Shown here: positions 45,832-56,427 of the stretch, one piece after another | Layout: the number at the start of each line of letters is the position of its first letter | Numbering within the stretch: the stretch's first letter is position 1 | From: Penicillium oxalicum | Taxonomy: Eukaryota > Ascomycota > Eurotiomycetes > Eurotiales > Aspergillaceae | Assembly (NCBI RefSeq): GCF_001723175.1 | Contig: NC_064651.1 | Coordinates: 1,240,001 to 1,304,000, forward strand | DNA: 64,000 nucleotides | Reading direction: 5' to 3' | The notes under the pieces: generated by a model | What the model was told of the DNA's origin: nothing | Seen by the model: only the letters and a program-made list of their open reading frames with translations | Databases searched by the model: none | Made by a program: the position numbers and the translations under genes

Positions 45832-46695
45832 CTATCTTGCAATCTGCTCGTCAATATACCGCCGCATAGTATCAAACTCGGCCTTTCCTGTCTAAATCTG
45901 AGTCAGAAAAACCCCATTGCACAGAACAAAGCAAACAATAAAAAGGAGAGATGGAAATTGGACAAGTCTGTAGGTATCTACCAGGTCCAGGACAGCCCAC
46001 TTACTGAAATCAAATAACGGATATGGGACTATCAATTTCAAACAAGTTAGCCAGGGCTCCTCGACCTTGTTTTCCTTTCATTCATTCAAGGAACACTTTC
46101 CAAAAAGGCAAAATCCCCCCGAAAAATGGAAAGAGAAAGAAAAGCAAAAAAAAGAGTGTCAAAATACTAACCAAATCAGATACATTGCGATTCCGTTCAA
46201 ATTCCTGACGCGCATATAACCGCAACTCATCCCGCGTTGCCGAAGGCGGAGCCTCTATAAGATCATCAAATCAATCGGTCAGTTTTCATTCTTTTCCTCT
46301 TTCTTTCGCTTGGGGGTTTTTCTTCTTCAAACACAAAAAGAGAAAAAGGAAAATCAAAAAAAGAAGGAAAAGAGAGCATACTATACAATGTCCTCAAAAT
46401 CTCCCGCCACAACGAAAGAACTCGTTGTCTTTGAATAAACTGCCCAAACATAGTAACACTTTAGCCCAAGTCCTCAACGACGTAATCATAACTAGGTACC
46501 TTCCACCCCCGGGAGGAAAAAAAAGAAGGAGAAGAAAGGTATGCTTATTCAAACCAAAAAAATAAAGCGACCCAAGTATGACGAGGTAGTAAAAAGGCTG
46601 GGGGAGCTTACATGATCTAGACTGATGGTGGGCTTTTTCAGTTTGGATGCTGGCGCGCGGGAGATGGCGGCCAGAAGGGGGATGGATGGACGCAT
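45832..46695 (-). CDS. LYR-motif mitochondrial protein, LYRM2-like
   Basis: Five short exons (46612-46695, 46382-46439, 46172-46254, 46005-46028, 45832-45891) encode 102 residues; exon 4 is only 24 nt. The N-terminus MRPSIPLLAAISRAPASKLK is a likely mitochondrial presequence. The LYR-family core follows: LDHFIQRQRVLSLWREILRT (LWR at the LYR position), LYKAPPSATRDELRLYARQ, EFERNRNVSDLSHIRYLIST, GKAEFDTMRRYIDEQIAR. The downstream Phe of the LYR family is present in EFERNR. LYRM proteins bind acyl-ACP in mitochondria and assist complex I assembly or Fe-S delivery; LYRM2 is linked to complex I. All four introns have GT-AG ends and joins restore frame, so the model is strong although no exon exceeds 84 nt. 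Confidence 0.88.
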
Positions 46696-47070
46696 GGAGA
46701 TTAATCAAAGTAAAATGATAGGGAAAAGAAAGTGAAGAGCTAGAGCTTCTGAGATTGATAGTCGATCAGGTGTATACTTGATTCTTTTTTTTTCCAAACG
46801 GAAATGCTCGTGTTGAGGTATGAAGTCATCGAGGGCGGCGAACTTGGTGCCATTGAGACGGCGGATGGGAGAATGGTCACGTGATATTTATCTTGTTGAG
46901 TATCAGCACGTCAAGGAAACTTAGTGACAAGAGGCAATATTTTAGACGACGAAACTGATCTACTTAGGACTGAGACTGCTTGAAAAAGAAAGAGATTTCA
47001 ATTTTGAGTTTGCCACTGATTTTATGATACATCGTGATATGCCTTCATCGTCTTTCCCAGCGTCAAACGC
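46696..47070. other. intergenic: LYR protein upstream and SSADH 3' side
   Basis: About 375 nt, AT-rich with a T-run near 46783-46794. Nothing else was recognised. Confidence 0.4.
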
Positions 47071-48802
47071 TTATCCCTGCAATGGCTCACCCATACCACC
47101 AAATGTGACGCTCTTGATAGTCATAAACTCATCAATACCGTACTTGCTGCCTTCACGTCCAAAGCCACTCTGCTTGACACCACCGAATGGGGAGGCAACA
47201 TCGCTGATCAACCCTGTGTTGACACCCACCATACCAACCTCCAGAGCCTCGGCAACGCGGAAAATGCGACGAACGTCGCTGCTGAAGAAGTATCCCGCGA
47301 GGCCAACCTCGGCCTTGTTTGCAAGCTCAACAACCTCCTTCTCGGTGTCGAAGGGGAAGAGGCCGGCCACAGGACCAAAAGTCTCCTCGGAGGCGAGGAG
47401 CATGTCCTTGGTCATGCCCGTGAGAACAGTGGGCTCGTAGAAATTGGGCCCCAGGGCAGACGCTCTCTGTCCACCCACGACCACTGTGGCGCCCTTGGAG
47501 GCCGCATCTTCAACGTGTTCATGGGCCTTTGCGGCGGCCCGCTCGTGAATGACGGGTCCATGAGTGACACCCTCGCCAAAGCCCGCGCCGAGTTTGAAGT
47601 CCTTGACCTTGGCGGTGAATCGCTTGGCAAACTCATCGTAGATACCACTTTGCACGTAGATACGATTGGCGCACACGCAAGTCTGGCCAGAGCTGCGGAA
47701 CTTGGAAGCGATTGCGCCATTCACAGCCGCATCCAAATCCTCAACATCGTCAAAGACGATGAAGGGAGCATTCCCACCCAACTCCCAAGACACCTTCTTA
47801 ATCGTGGAGGATGCTTGCTTCATGAGCAGGCGGCCAACATTCGTAGAGCCCGTGAACGAGACCTTACGCACTTCCGGGTGCGTCGTGATGAGCTCACCAA
47901 CGGCGGCCGTGTTCTCGGAGGAAGTGACAATGTTGACCACACCCTTAGGGATGCCCGCCCGGTGAGCCAGCTCAGCTAGGGCATTTGCAGTGAAAGGGGT
48001 CTCGCTCGGAGATTTCGCAACAACGGTGCAGCCAGCCGCCAAGGCGGGCCCAATCTTACGGGTGATCATCGCCGCGGGGAAGTTCCAGGGTGTCAAGAGA
48101 CCGCAGACACCAACGGGCTGTTTCAAGGTGATCACTCGGTTCCCCGGCACGGATGCGGGGATGGTGTCGCCGTAGGTGCGAGGCGCCTCTTCACTGAACC
48201 ACTCGAAAAAGCTGGCGGCGTAGTTGACTTCACCTTTGGCATCTGCCAAAGGCTTTCCATTCTCCCATGTGATCAACTTGGCCAAATCTTCTGCATTGTC
48301 TACCATGAGTTGGTACCACCGACGGAGCATGCGCGCCCGCTCGCGAGCTAGTGTTGTGCGAAAAGATGGGAACGCCTCCGAGGCAGCCTGGATCGCCTTC
48401 TCCACGTCGGTGGTGTCGAGTTCCGGACATGTGCCGATGAGCTCCCCAGTGGCAGGATCTAGGTTGATCAGGTAGAGTTAGCATTGCAGCAGCAAGAGTC
48501 AATTTTTCTCTGTGTTGGCGCTTCTCACCATGAACCTCAAAGGTCTTGCCAGAGTGGGCAGTCACCCATTCGCCATTGACGTAGCATTTCTCAATGAACA
48601 GAGACTTGTCCTTGAGCTATAGGAATTGTCAGTGTTTCTGGTCCATGCATCAATCAGAGACCCAGGGCGCAGAGCCAGACGCACCTCGGGCCGAGTGTGT
48701 CCTGTCGAGTATAATCTGCGGGCGACTGGGGGAGGAGGAATCGGGTAAGGGTAGACGAGGTCGGAGCAATTGCCGGGTGACTGGGCGGACGATGCGGTCC
48801 AT
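47071..48802 (-). CDS. uga2: succinate-semialdehyde dehydrogenase [NAD(P)+]
   Basis: Three exons (48662-48802, 48529-48616, 47071-48458) encode 538 residues. The enzyme oxidises succinic semialdehyde to succinate, the last step of the GABA shunt. The first exon MDRIVRPVTRQLLRPRLPLP is Arg-rich and suggests mitochondrial import. Landmarks are IEKCYVNGEWVTAHSGKTFE, GVCGLLTPWNFPAAMITRKI, the cofactor loop VSFTGSTNVGRLL, the general-base Glu in WELGGNAPFIVF, the catalytic Cys in FRSSGQTCVCANRIYV, and EETFGPVAGLFPF. The second Cys two residues after the catalytic one (CVC) is typical of redox-sensitive SSADHs. Keeping frame from exon 1 to exon 2 needs a GTCTCT donor at 48661; the better-looking GTGCGT at 48684 would shift frame, so this junction is uncertain. 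Confidence 0.92.
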
Positions 48803-49776
48803 TATGAAAATATCACGAGGTTCGTGAGGAATCAAAGGGCAAATGGACACTGAGAGCACCCCGTGAGAACAGCAGGGAGTTGTAGACGGCAAAGAAGAAG
48901 GATCACCTGCGCGAAGGATGCGGGGACGAGGAAAGCTTGCTTGTGAAGAGACGCGGTTCCTGCGCGGAGGAAAGGCCCGGGGTTTAAAAGAATTCGGATT
49001 GACGGCACATAAAAAGGATTCCTTCCAGACACGGCTGAGGAGTACCAAAAATGAAATTTCCAGTCACGCCGATGTGTCAGAAATTGTGCTGGATTGGTTG
49101 CTCAGAAGGGAAACTGGAAGCTCGGCGGGGACTGACGAGAAAGCTGGGGAAGGCCGTCCTGCCAGTTGATGTCATTCCCGAGGAGAGGGCAACTGGTTTC
49201 CACACGAAATTCTAGGGGTTTGCTTGATCACGCTTTTTCTTCAGTCTTCAGTTGTGATGAGACACCATCTTGACTTCTCTTTCTTGCTGAATTCACCTCT
49301 ACTTGAAGCATTGAATTGATGTGATTGTAGTCTTTGCGCTTGTTGCCTATCGCGGTTCATCATGCTTCGCATTGGGAGATTGTGGAGAAGAGAGAGTGGA
49401 AGCTCTGCGTCTGCTGTCATGAGATTTCGTTGCGCTACTCCGGTCGGATATCTCTACCAATGAAAAGGAGGTATTCCTCCCAGCTCGGTATTCCCCGCGA
49501 ATCAAAACTACATTCTGCACAGATGATACAAGATAATGTTTCTGTATTACCGTATCTTAAAGCACTGGTGTGATTACAGACTGCCAAAACCGAGGAAATC
49601 AACGTCAACTAGGAAGGGCCAGCCGAGCTTTATCCATGGCCGACTGAGTCTCAATGCCAAGCAGTCTCCTGGACATCAGAGCGATTGCAGACAGTTCCTT
49701 CACACACACACACACACACAAAAATAAAATCTTTGAATGTCTTTAACAAAGATGGTATTATATTGCAAGGTAGATT
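48803..49776. other. intergenic: SSADH upstream and RRN9-like 3' side
   Basis: Nearly 1 kb with no recognised gene. A (CA)10 dinucleotide repeat lies at 49701-49720. Confidence 0.45.
49701..49720. repeat. (CA)10 microsatellite
   Basis: Ten uninterrupted CA units downstream of the RRN9-like gene. Confidence 0.95.
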
Positions 49777-51885
49777 TCAATCAATTTCAATGACTTCAAC
49801 GCCTCCCGGCGTACTCTGAGATCGAGATCGCTCGCGATCTCCAGGAACATAGTTCGGATGAACTCGTCGCATATGGAGGGTAAGATTCCACGTCCTTGAG
49901 AATCCATGAGTGTGTCGCGAACATCGCTTCACGGGGCAGATAATGTCGGCTTTCCGGTGTTCGCCTCTGCCTTTGGGGACCGGCAGTGCTGGTAATTGTC
50001 CAGCAGTATCACCAGCGTCGCCGAGCTGATCCGCAAAGTCGGAGCCAGGAACAGAGTTGCCAGAGACCACAGCCGCAACGGTCGGCGCCGGCGGACCGAC
50101 GGCGGAGCTCGAACGATGTCGCCGAGAGTGAGATTGTGACCGTGATCGAACTCGAGACCTTTGCTTGCGCTTGCGCGGTGATGATATCGAATCCAGTTCA
50201 GACGGCCCAATCGTGGGCGCAGCCTCATGCTGTAGCTCGGGTTCTGTCTCGACATCCGTGTCACTTTCATAGTACTCCCATTTGTCACCCGATCGGACTG
50301 ATCCCTTCGTAGGAGGAACCTTGACCATGCGCCCCTCCTGGAAGGTGCGAAAAGTCATGTCCTCTCCAAAGAGATCGGCACATCGTTTGGAAGCACGCGC
50401 CACCGCTGCGGAGGGCAGGCCCATCATCGCGGCGATGCCCATGACCTCGCTCCAGTCTCGCAGGGCAAGTCGGTACTTTGTCGCAGATAGGTCTGCACTA
50501 GTGCGAGAGGTGCGAGAGGTGCGAGACCTGCCCCTCGACCGGGAAGGGCTGCCTGCGCTTCCAGTCTGTGTGCTTGCTGCTGTGGACGAACGACCACTTC
50601 TGGAACGATGACTTGATGTCTGCGAGTGACTAGACTGTCGTCGAGCTCGCTTTCGGCCACGTGACTGACTTCGTGTCCCACTCACACGTCTTGATCGTGA
50701 TCGAGACGTCTCGTAGTCTGTATCACGGCCCTCGATCTCGGATTCACTGCTAGAGTCATCATCCTGGAACCGTGTCTTCACGGAATGGTGCAAACCCATC
50801 AAGAGACGATCGATCTGACTTATTACATTCCGAGACAATGGGCGTAATTGCTTCCGGGATAGGCCGTCGTCGGCTTGAACGATGGGCTGAAGCGGCACAA
50901 CGTCTGGCTGGGGAGCCTCATCTTTTTCGTCGGCATCTTTTAGGTCTTCATCTTTCATGTCATCAGTGTCGTCTCCTCTGCTGAGACGCGAGACCTTGAC
51001 TTCCTCAAGATCCCATTCGCGGGCCAGAAAGGTTTCCTTCGCATGCTTCATCATGATCGCAATCACAGACTCCTCTACATTGTAACTGGGACGGAGATCA
51101 GACTGCATATGCATTGAGTCAGGTCCATCGAGCTGCCTTTGAATGGACTCGTCGGGGCGTGGCACATGAGGGGCTGGTCGTGGCCACGCAACCCAGCGTC
51201 GGGGAGGAAAGTGTCTCTCCGGACCATCGGCCTCTCGCGCCTCTTCTGGCTTGCTTGGAGCTAGGTGTCGCCGGTTGCGATACGCATGGGCATTATACAG
51301 GTGAGCAGCAAGGTCTCTGGCTCGTTCCGTGACAATACCTTCGTAGGCTCCTCTGTCATCAGCTGTAAGTCGTCGGTACGTTGAGGCAGGTCCATTCCAG
51401 CGATTGGGGCGTTCAACGCCGAGTGGCAGATCTCTGCCACGGTTCAGGAAGTAGGTCTGCGTCGCCAAGGCGGGGCGGATCGTCTCAGATGAAGATGGAA
51501 GTATCGGTTGTTCCAGGTTGGGCTGAGATGACTTGGTAACATCGGGGTCCCTGTCTTCAAATTGGACGGTGTCGCTTTCTAGGAAGGCAACGTGATCAGG
51601 GCCGCCAAGAGCAGGGAATCTGACTGTGCCATATTCATCATAGTCGCCATCAGCCTGGCTCAGTTCCATAGGGTCTGAGGCAATATCTCGTTCGGAGATG
51701 GTGTCAAGGCCGACTGGGCCACCAAAGAGGGATGCCCCAGGCCGCCGCAGTGGCTCCGGGAGAGATGATGGTGGTGGATCGACATCGCTGCTTGGTCCAC
51801 CAAATAACGACTGGTAAGGTTGTACAGATTGTGGCGGATAGAACTGAGACGAAGATGGCTGCTGCTTATCGGAGAATGAGGACAT
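49777..51885 (-). CDS. rrn9: RNA polymerase I initiation factor RRN9-like protein with C-terminal C2H2-like finger
   Basis: A single exon from ATG 51885 (MSSFSDKQQPS) gives 702 residues. Rrn9 belongs to the upstream activation factor that recruits Pol I to rDNA. The match is to blocks of the fungal Rrn9 domain: ARDLAAHLYNAHAYRNRRHL, PPRRWVAWPRPAPHVPRPDE, and later RLALRDWSEVMGIAAMMGLP with RCADLFGEDMTFRTFQEGRM. Two Ser/Arg-rich stretches (about residues 400-490 and 580-610) surround the second block. The N-terminus repeats SLFGGP twice. The C-terminus has a zinc-finger-like CPVKRCSRHTHGFSRTWNL followed by a paired HMRRVH, and ends in acidic GGVEVIEID. The Rrn9 assignment is from recalled family patterns and is moderately sure. 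Confidence 0.7.
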   Translation of the reverse strand: MSSFSDKQQPSSSQFYPPQSVQPYQSLFGGPSSDVDPPPSSLPEPLRRPGASLFGGPVGLDTISERDIASDPMELSQADGDYDEYGTVRFPALGGPDHVAFLESDTVQFEDRDPDVTKSSQPNLEQPILPSSSETIRPALATQTYFLNRGRDLPLGVERPNRWNGPASTYRRLTADDRGAYEGIVTERARDLAAHLYNAHAYRNRRHLAPSKPEEAREADGPERHFPPRRWVAWPRPAPHVPRPDESIQRQLDGPDSMHMQSDLRPSYNVEESVIAIMMKHAKETFLAREWDLEEVKVSRLSRGDDTDDMKDEDLKDADEKDEAPQPDVVPLQPIVQADDGLSRKQLRPLSRNVISQIDRLLMGLHHSVKTRFQDDDSSSESEIEGRDTDYETSRSRSRRVSGTRSQSRGRKRARRQSSHSQTSSHRSRSGRSSTAASTQTGSAGSPSRSRGRSRTSRTSRTSADLSATKYRLALRDWSEVMGIAAMMGLPSAAVARASKRCADLFGEDMTFRTFQEGRMVKVPPTKGSVRSGDKWEYYESDTDVETEPELQHEAAPTIGPSELDSISSPRKRKQRSRVRSRSQSHSRRHRSSSAVGPPAPTVAAVVSGNSVPGSDFADQLGDAGDTAGQLPALPVPKGRGEHRKADIICPVKRCSRHTHGFSRTWNLTLHMRRVHPNYVPGDRERSRSQSTPGGVEVIEID

Positions 51886-52437
51886 GCCTCGGAGTTTTGG
51901 CAAAGTTGATATGTGGTTCGCCCTGAGATGGAGCCGGCATATCACAGCAAATCTGCAGGTTGACGCGCGGGCGGACAGATCTTATTTCTTAGATCAATGT
52001 GATCAAGCATCACGCTTGATTGGGGTTTCTCTGGTGATTTAAATCTCTATGCATTTGCATGCCAGGCTCAATGGGAAATCGTCGCACAGGTGCTCCCAAA
52101 ATTTGACCGAGTGGATCGGGACAAACACTCACGTGACGTCTTGATGACTTCGGGCTTCGAGCAAAAGGCTTATTACAGTCTCCATGGTCGCCTCGGCGTC
52201 GCGAGAGATGGATCACTTATCAGGTCCAATGACCCGGAGAGATACGACGCTTCTTAGTAGATTGTCCAACAACGAAGACTACGGTGTTACAAGGAAAAGA
52301 GTCTTAGTGGGAGACTCAACTTTGATATAATGAATTTTTTAAGACATGCATATACAGGGGACTATCCCATCCGCAAACGCCGAAATTTAAAACCATGGAT
52401 GTGACTCTTCGCGCTTTTATCGTAACCCAGCCTGACT
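51886..52437. other. intergenic: RRN9-like upstream and NOP7 3' side
   Basis: No ATG-initiated extension of the RRN9-like frame and no other gene or repeat was recognised. Confidence 0.4.
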
Positions 52438-54602
52438 CTATTTCTGAGCAGCCTTCTCGCCCTTCTCAAGCTTGCGACGCTTCGAACGAAGCTTGGCAGC
52501 CTCGTCGGAAGTCTTCTTGTTCGAGTACATCATCTTCTCGAGCAACTTGCGCTTCTTGCGGCTCATCATCATCTTCTGTCGCTCGAGCTCCTCGTCCTCC
52601 TGGCGCTTCTTCGCTGCCAGCTTCTTGGACTTGGTGGACTTCTTCTTGGCGGATTCATCGGTAGCACCTGCAGAGAACGGCAGACCAGCCGCCTCAGCCT
52701 CCAGCTCGCGTTGATGCTGGTTGCGAGCAGCCTCATCGTCATCGTCAGATTCGGATGCAGCCTCGTCGTCGACACCGGGGAACTCGTCTTCCTCCTCCTC
52801 CTCGTCGCTCTCACTCTCGTCGTCGTCAGTGCCGGCAACATCCATGCCGCTATCGACAGACTCATCATCGGACTCTGTGACAGCCGTGGCGTCCTTCTTG
52901 GCAGAGACAGGCTCATCAGCCATCTCTTCGTCGCTCTCCTCGGCGTCATCCTCTTCCTCCTCCGCGATCTCAGCCTCGTCCTCGGCTTCTTGTTCAGCCA
53001 AGCTGGCGCGAGGGTCGTAACCACCACGAGAAGGCTTGACCCATGGACTCAAGTGGGGCGGAAGAGTAGTACCGGGTCCATAAAGGTCAGCACGGAGAAG
53101 CTTGCCTTCGTTGATGCAGTCCCAGACCCATTGAGGCTGGACGTATGTGCGACCTGGGATGCGGGTACCGGGCTTGACCTTCGGCGTGGAACCCTCAGCA
53201 GCGGCGGGGACAGCAGGAAGAGATCCCTCGGGAAGCTGGGGGCGATCAACGATCTGGTGTGTGATGCGAGGGTCGGCCTCATCGTGGGTGAACGCGCCGT
53301 CACCCATCACGGCATCCCAGCCAACACGCTTGCAGCCGAAAGCGCGGAGAATGAACTCCAGGGGTGCCTTGGGGGCCTCACGGGAAATGTAGAAGGTGAA
53401 GGGAGCGAAAAGAGCGCCGGCTTCGTTACCACTCATGTCAGGCTGGGGAAGAGTGTCGGCCTCGGGGGCAGCAGGCTCGAATCGATCAATGGCATCAGTG
53501 GACTCCTCGTCGTTCTTGTCCTCCATCGGCTCGTCCTCGGCCTGATCTAACCCGGCAGACTTGATAACCTTGTCCACCTTGGCTTGAACGTCCTTGGACA
53601 CCTCCGTCGTCGAGTTTTCAATGGCCTTGGGCTTAGTGGATCCGATGGACTTGGCACCCTCGGTCGCATTGCGACTCTCCAGAGTGAACGCTGCCAGCTC
53701 AGCACCGTTCTCATCGCTGCGGGTATCGAACTTGGGAGGATATCTCAAGCCGATTGAAGAATAAAGACGGAAGTTGACAAAGCCCAGCAAGGTCGTGTAG
53801 AAGTCGACAAAGGTAGCCATAATTCTGTAGTCGACATCGCCGTTGACACGCTGAACGAACCGGTAGGGAACAAGCCACATGATATCTTGGCCCTGGATGG
53901 TAGCCTGATAGTAGATACCCTTGATTGAAAGGAAAGACTTGCGCAGCGAGTTGGTCATGATCAGATAATGCTGGAACTCGTGGCAGAGGCGCTGGCAAAG
54001 CGCGATCGTCTTGTGGGGCACATGGTCCGATGAAGGGAGAGTAGCGAAGAGGAAAAGCAGAGACAGAGCATCGTCGAGGTCGCGCAAGGCGTCGATGAAG
54101 GTCGGGTAGCGCTCCTTGATGACATGGTCGAGAGTAAGCTTAGGAGCGTGGTTCTTCTCAAGACGCGCAGCGTCGCTGACTTCGCCTCGGCCGAGGGATC
54201 GAGCGATCTTCTTCGCAAGAGCTTTTTGGTCACGGAACTTGTTGAGCAGCGGCTCGTGGAGCAGATACTGGATGTCCTTGGTGTAGTAGAATGTCGTGTT
54301 CGGAGTCGCTGTCTTAGAGGCCTTCTTCTTGTTGCGAGGCTCACGAGGATAAATTCCTTTCAACCGCCAGGAAGATCAGTCATCTTACGTCAGATTCAAT
54401 GCGCTAGAGATCTCTACTTACCCTTGAAGATACATAGGCGACGGAAATCGGGCAAGGAAATTTGAAGCTTTCGCACGGCCTGGGTACGAGTAATGTAGTT
54501 TTTGGCCTGGCCGTGGGTGCCTATTGGGAGAATTGAAACATCAGTAATCACTCATGGTACCGGACATCATCGGATCATACCCTTCTTCTTAATCTTCGCC
54601 AT
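52438..54602 (-). CDS. nop7: pescadillo homologue Nop7, 60S ribosome biogenesis
   Basis: Three exons (54581-54602, 54422-54520, 52438-54356) encode 679 residues; introns are 60 and 65 nt. Nop7 joins Erb1 and Ytm1 in the nucleolar PeBoW complex needed for 27S pre-rRNA processing. Exon joining gives [20 protein letters not shown], then [20 protein letters not shown] and [10 protein letters not shown], the conserved pescadillo N-terminus. [20 protein letters not shown] and [20 protein letters not shown] follow. A BRCT domain spans about residues 360-475 ([20 protein letters not shown] to [17 protein letters not shown]). Then come long Asp/Glu-rich stretches and a basic Lys/Arg C-terminus typical of nucleolar proteins. 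Divergent from PIG-U across 254 nt. Confidence 0.96.
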
Positions 54603-54856
54603 GGTAAAATCTGTTGAAGTTCTTTTTGCGAAAAAAAAAACCAAACAGTATTTGCTGATAAGAAGAAGAAAAATTCTCGATAACTTTTTTTCTTTCTCGA
54701 CCCGGCCGAAGTGGCCCGTGCGTTGCGGGTGTCCGTGGTTGCTCCGCCTTTCGTCCCTCGGCGGCACTTTAAGGGACCATTTGGATAGCTGGACACAACA
54801 GGAGCATTGGTCGTTCACCAGCTGCCAGTCTTCGATTCAACTCCAGATCTTTCAAC
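54603..54856. promoter_or_regulatory. compact divergent promoter NOP7 / PIG-U
   Basis: Only 254 nt separate the two ATGs. The NOP7-proximal half is T/A-run-rich (poly-A at about 54631-54640 and a T-run near 54684-54690); the other half is GC-richer. No specific factor site was assigned. Confidence 0.55.
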
Positions 54857-56374
54857 ATGGCGGTGGATCGACGGAGGATCACGATATTTGGCGCAGCCTT
54901 TGCGCTGCGGTTGATCCTCATCTGTCTGTTCCCTTCTCTACCAGACCTGCTTACCGGCCGTGTTGAGGTGTCTACTCCGGTCAACAGTTTTAAGCGACGT
55001 ATGTGTTCATGGGACGTTGATCTGGTCAGTCTTTGCTAATTCACCTGACAGTGCAAGAGGGGCTTTATCTCTATACGCGTGACGTGTCACCATACGACGG
55101 CGGAGTCTTCCACCAAGTGAGCTACTCGACATCTACAATATTGCCAAAGTGGGCATAACTGACTAGGGCTCTGCTCATCGATTTAGGCGCCGCTTCTCCT
55201 CCCACTCTTCGCTCTCCTCCCCGACGTACGTTACCATCCGATTTCAATTGCGGTTTTTTATGGGGTTGTGGATCTGGTGAACGCACATGCATTGGCGACA
55301 ATCTCCGAGTCGGGCCAGTCGGTCCAGAGCCGCCTACACTCCGCTATGCGTAAGAATGTTCGTTGGGACGGTACATCAATAGCGGCATGGTGAATTTCTC
55401 TCCGCACATGAATTGTCTAAAGAGGTGGATGCTCATATCTCAACAGGTTTTTGTTCAATCCGTTTACCATCGCAACGTGTCTGGCGCGGTCAACGAGTGT
55501 CTTCACTACTTCTGGCATACTGTTGGCCGTCTCCAGTGCTGTGGGCGGAAATAGCTTGAACGCAATGCTCGCACTTGGACTCGCATCCTATCTCTCTCTC
55601 TACCCGGCGCTGCTCTTCATTCCGCTGGTTTTGCTCTGCTATGATCGACGTGCTGAGAAGTGTTCGCTACCACCCAGCACCTCCGTTTTCGTGACCCAGC
55701 ATGGCGGAATCTTGTTAGGCAGTATCGCAGGTCTTCTTGGGTTATCTATTATGATCACGGGTAACTTCTGGGAGTTTGTCTCAGCCACTTATGGCTTCCA
55801 TCTGTTGGTGCCTGATCTCACGCCGAACGTGGGTCTGTGGTGGTACTTTTTCATCGAAATGTTCGATTCCTTCCGTGAATTCTTCCTTGGGGTATTCTGG
55901 CTTCATTTAGCCAGTTACGTTGGAGGGCTCACTGCTAGGCTCCGCCGGCAACCTCTCTTCGTCATTACCTCGCTTTTGGGTGTCTTTGCCATCTTCAAGC
56001 CTTATCCCAGTATTTCAGATGCTTCACTATACCTAGCGGTGCTGCCATTATACCGACATCTCTTCCCTTGTAAGTCCTTTTCTTTTTTCTCTCGGCACGC
56101 GTCGTATTCACACAGAATTCCTGACCTATGTCCAGTGATGCGATATACCTTTTTCGCCATCTCTGTTCTCCTCTACTCGAGTTTGCTTGGTCCGGCCTTT
56201 TACCACCTCTGGATATATGCGGGGTCCGGCAATGCCAACTTTTTCTACGCCATCACTCTGGTGTGGAGTCTCGGGTTATCCATTCTGCTCGCAGACAGCA
56301 TCTTTGCTGCGATCCGAGACGAGTGGGAACAGGATCATCCTGAGCGCAAGGGGGAAGAGGTCAAACAAGTCTAA
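54857..56374 (+). CDS. gab1: GPI transamidase subunit PIG-U (yeast Gab1/Cdc91)
   Basis: Five exons (54857-54998, 55052-55116, 55187-55389, 55447-56069, 56136-56374) encode 423 residues. PIG-U is a polytopic ER membrane subunit of the transamidase that attaches GPI anchors to proteins. The N-terminus MAVDRRRITIFGAAFALRLI leads to a first membrane helix, then the hallmark EGLYLYTRDVSPYDGGVFHQ and APLLLPLFALLP across exon joins. WFLFNPFTIATCLARSTSVF is rebuilt at the third join. Many hydrophobic segments follow, including GLWWYFFIEMFDSFREFFLG, a long conserved family block. The end is soluble and charged (DEWEQDHPERKGEEVKQV). Length and order agree with fungal homologues. Confidence 0.93.
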
Positions 56375-56427
56375 TGTACATTACTCGCCATATTTCTCTG
56401 AGCCTGCTCTCGTCCTCAAATAGTATA

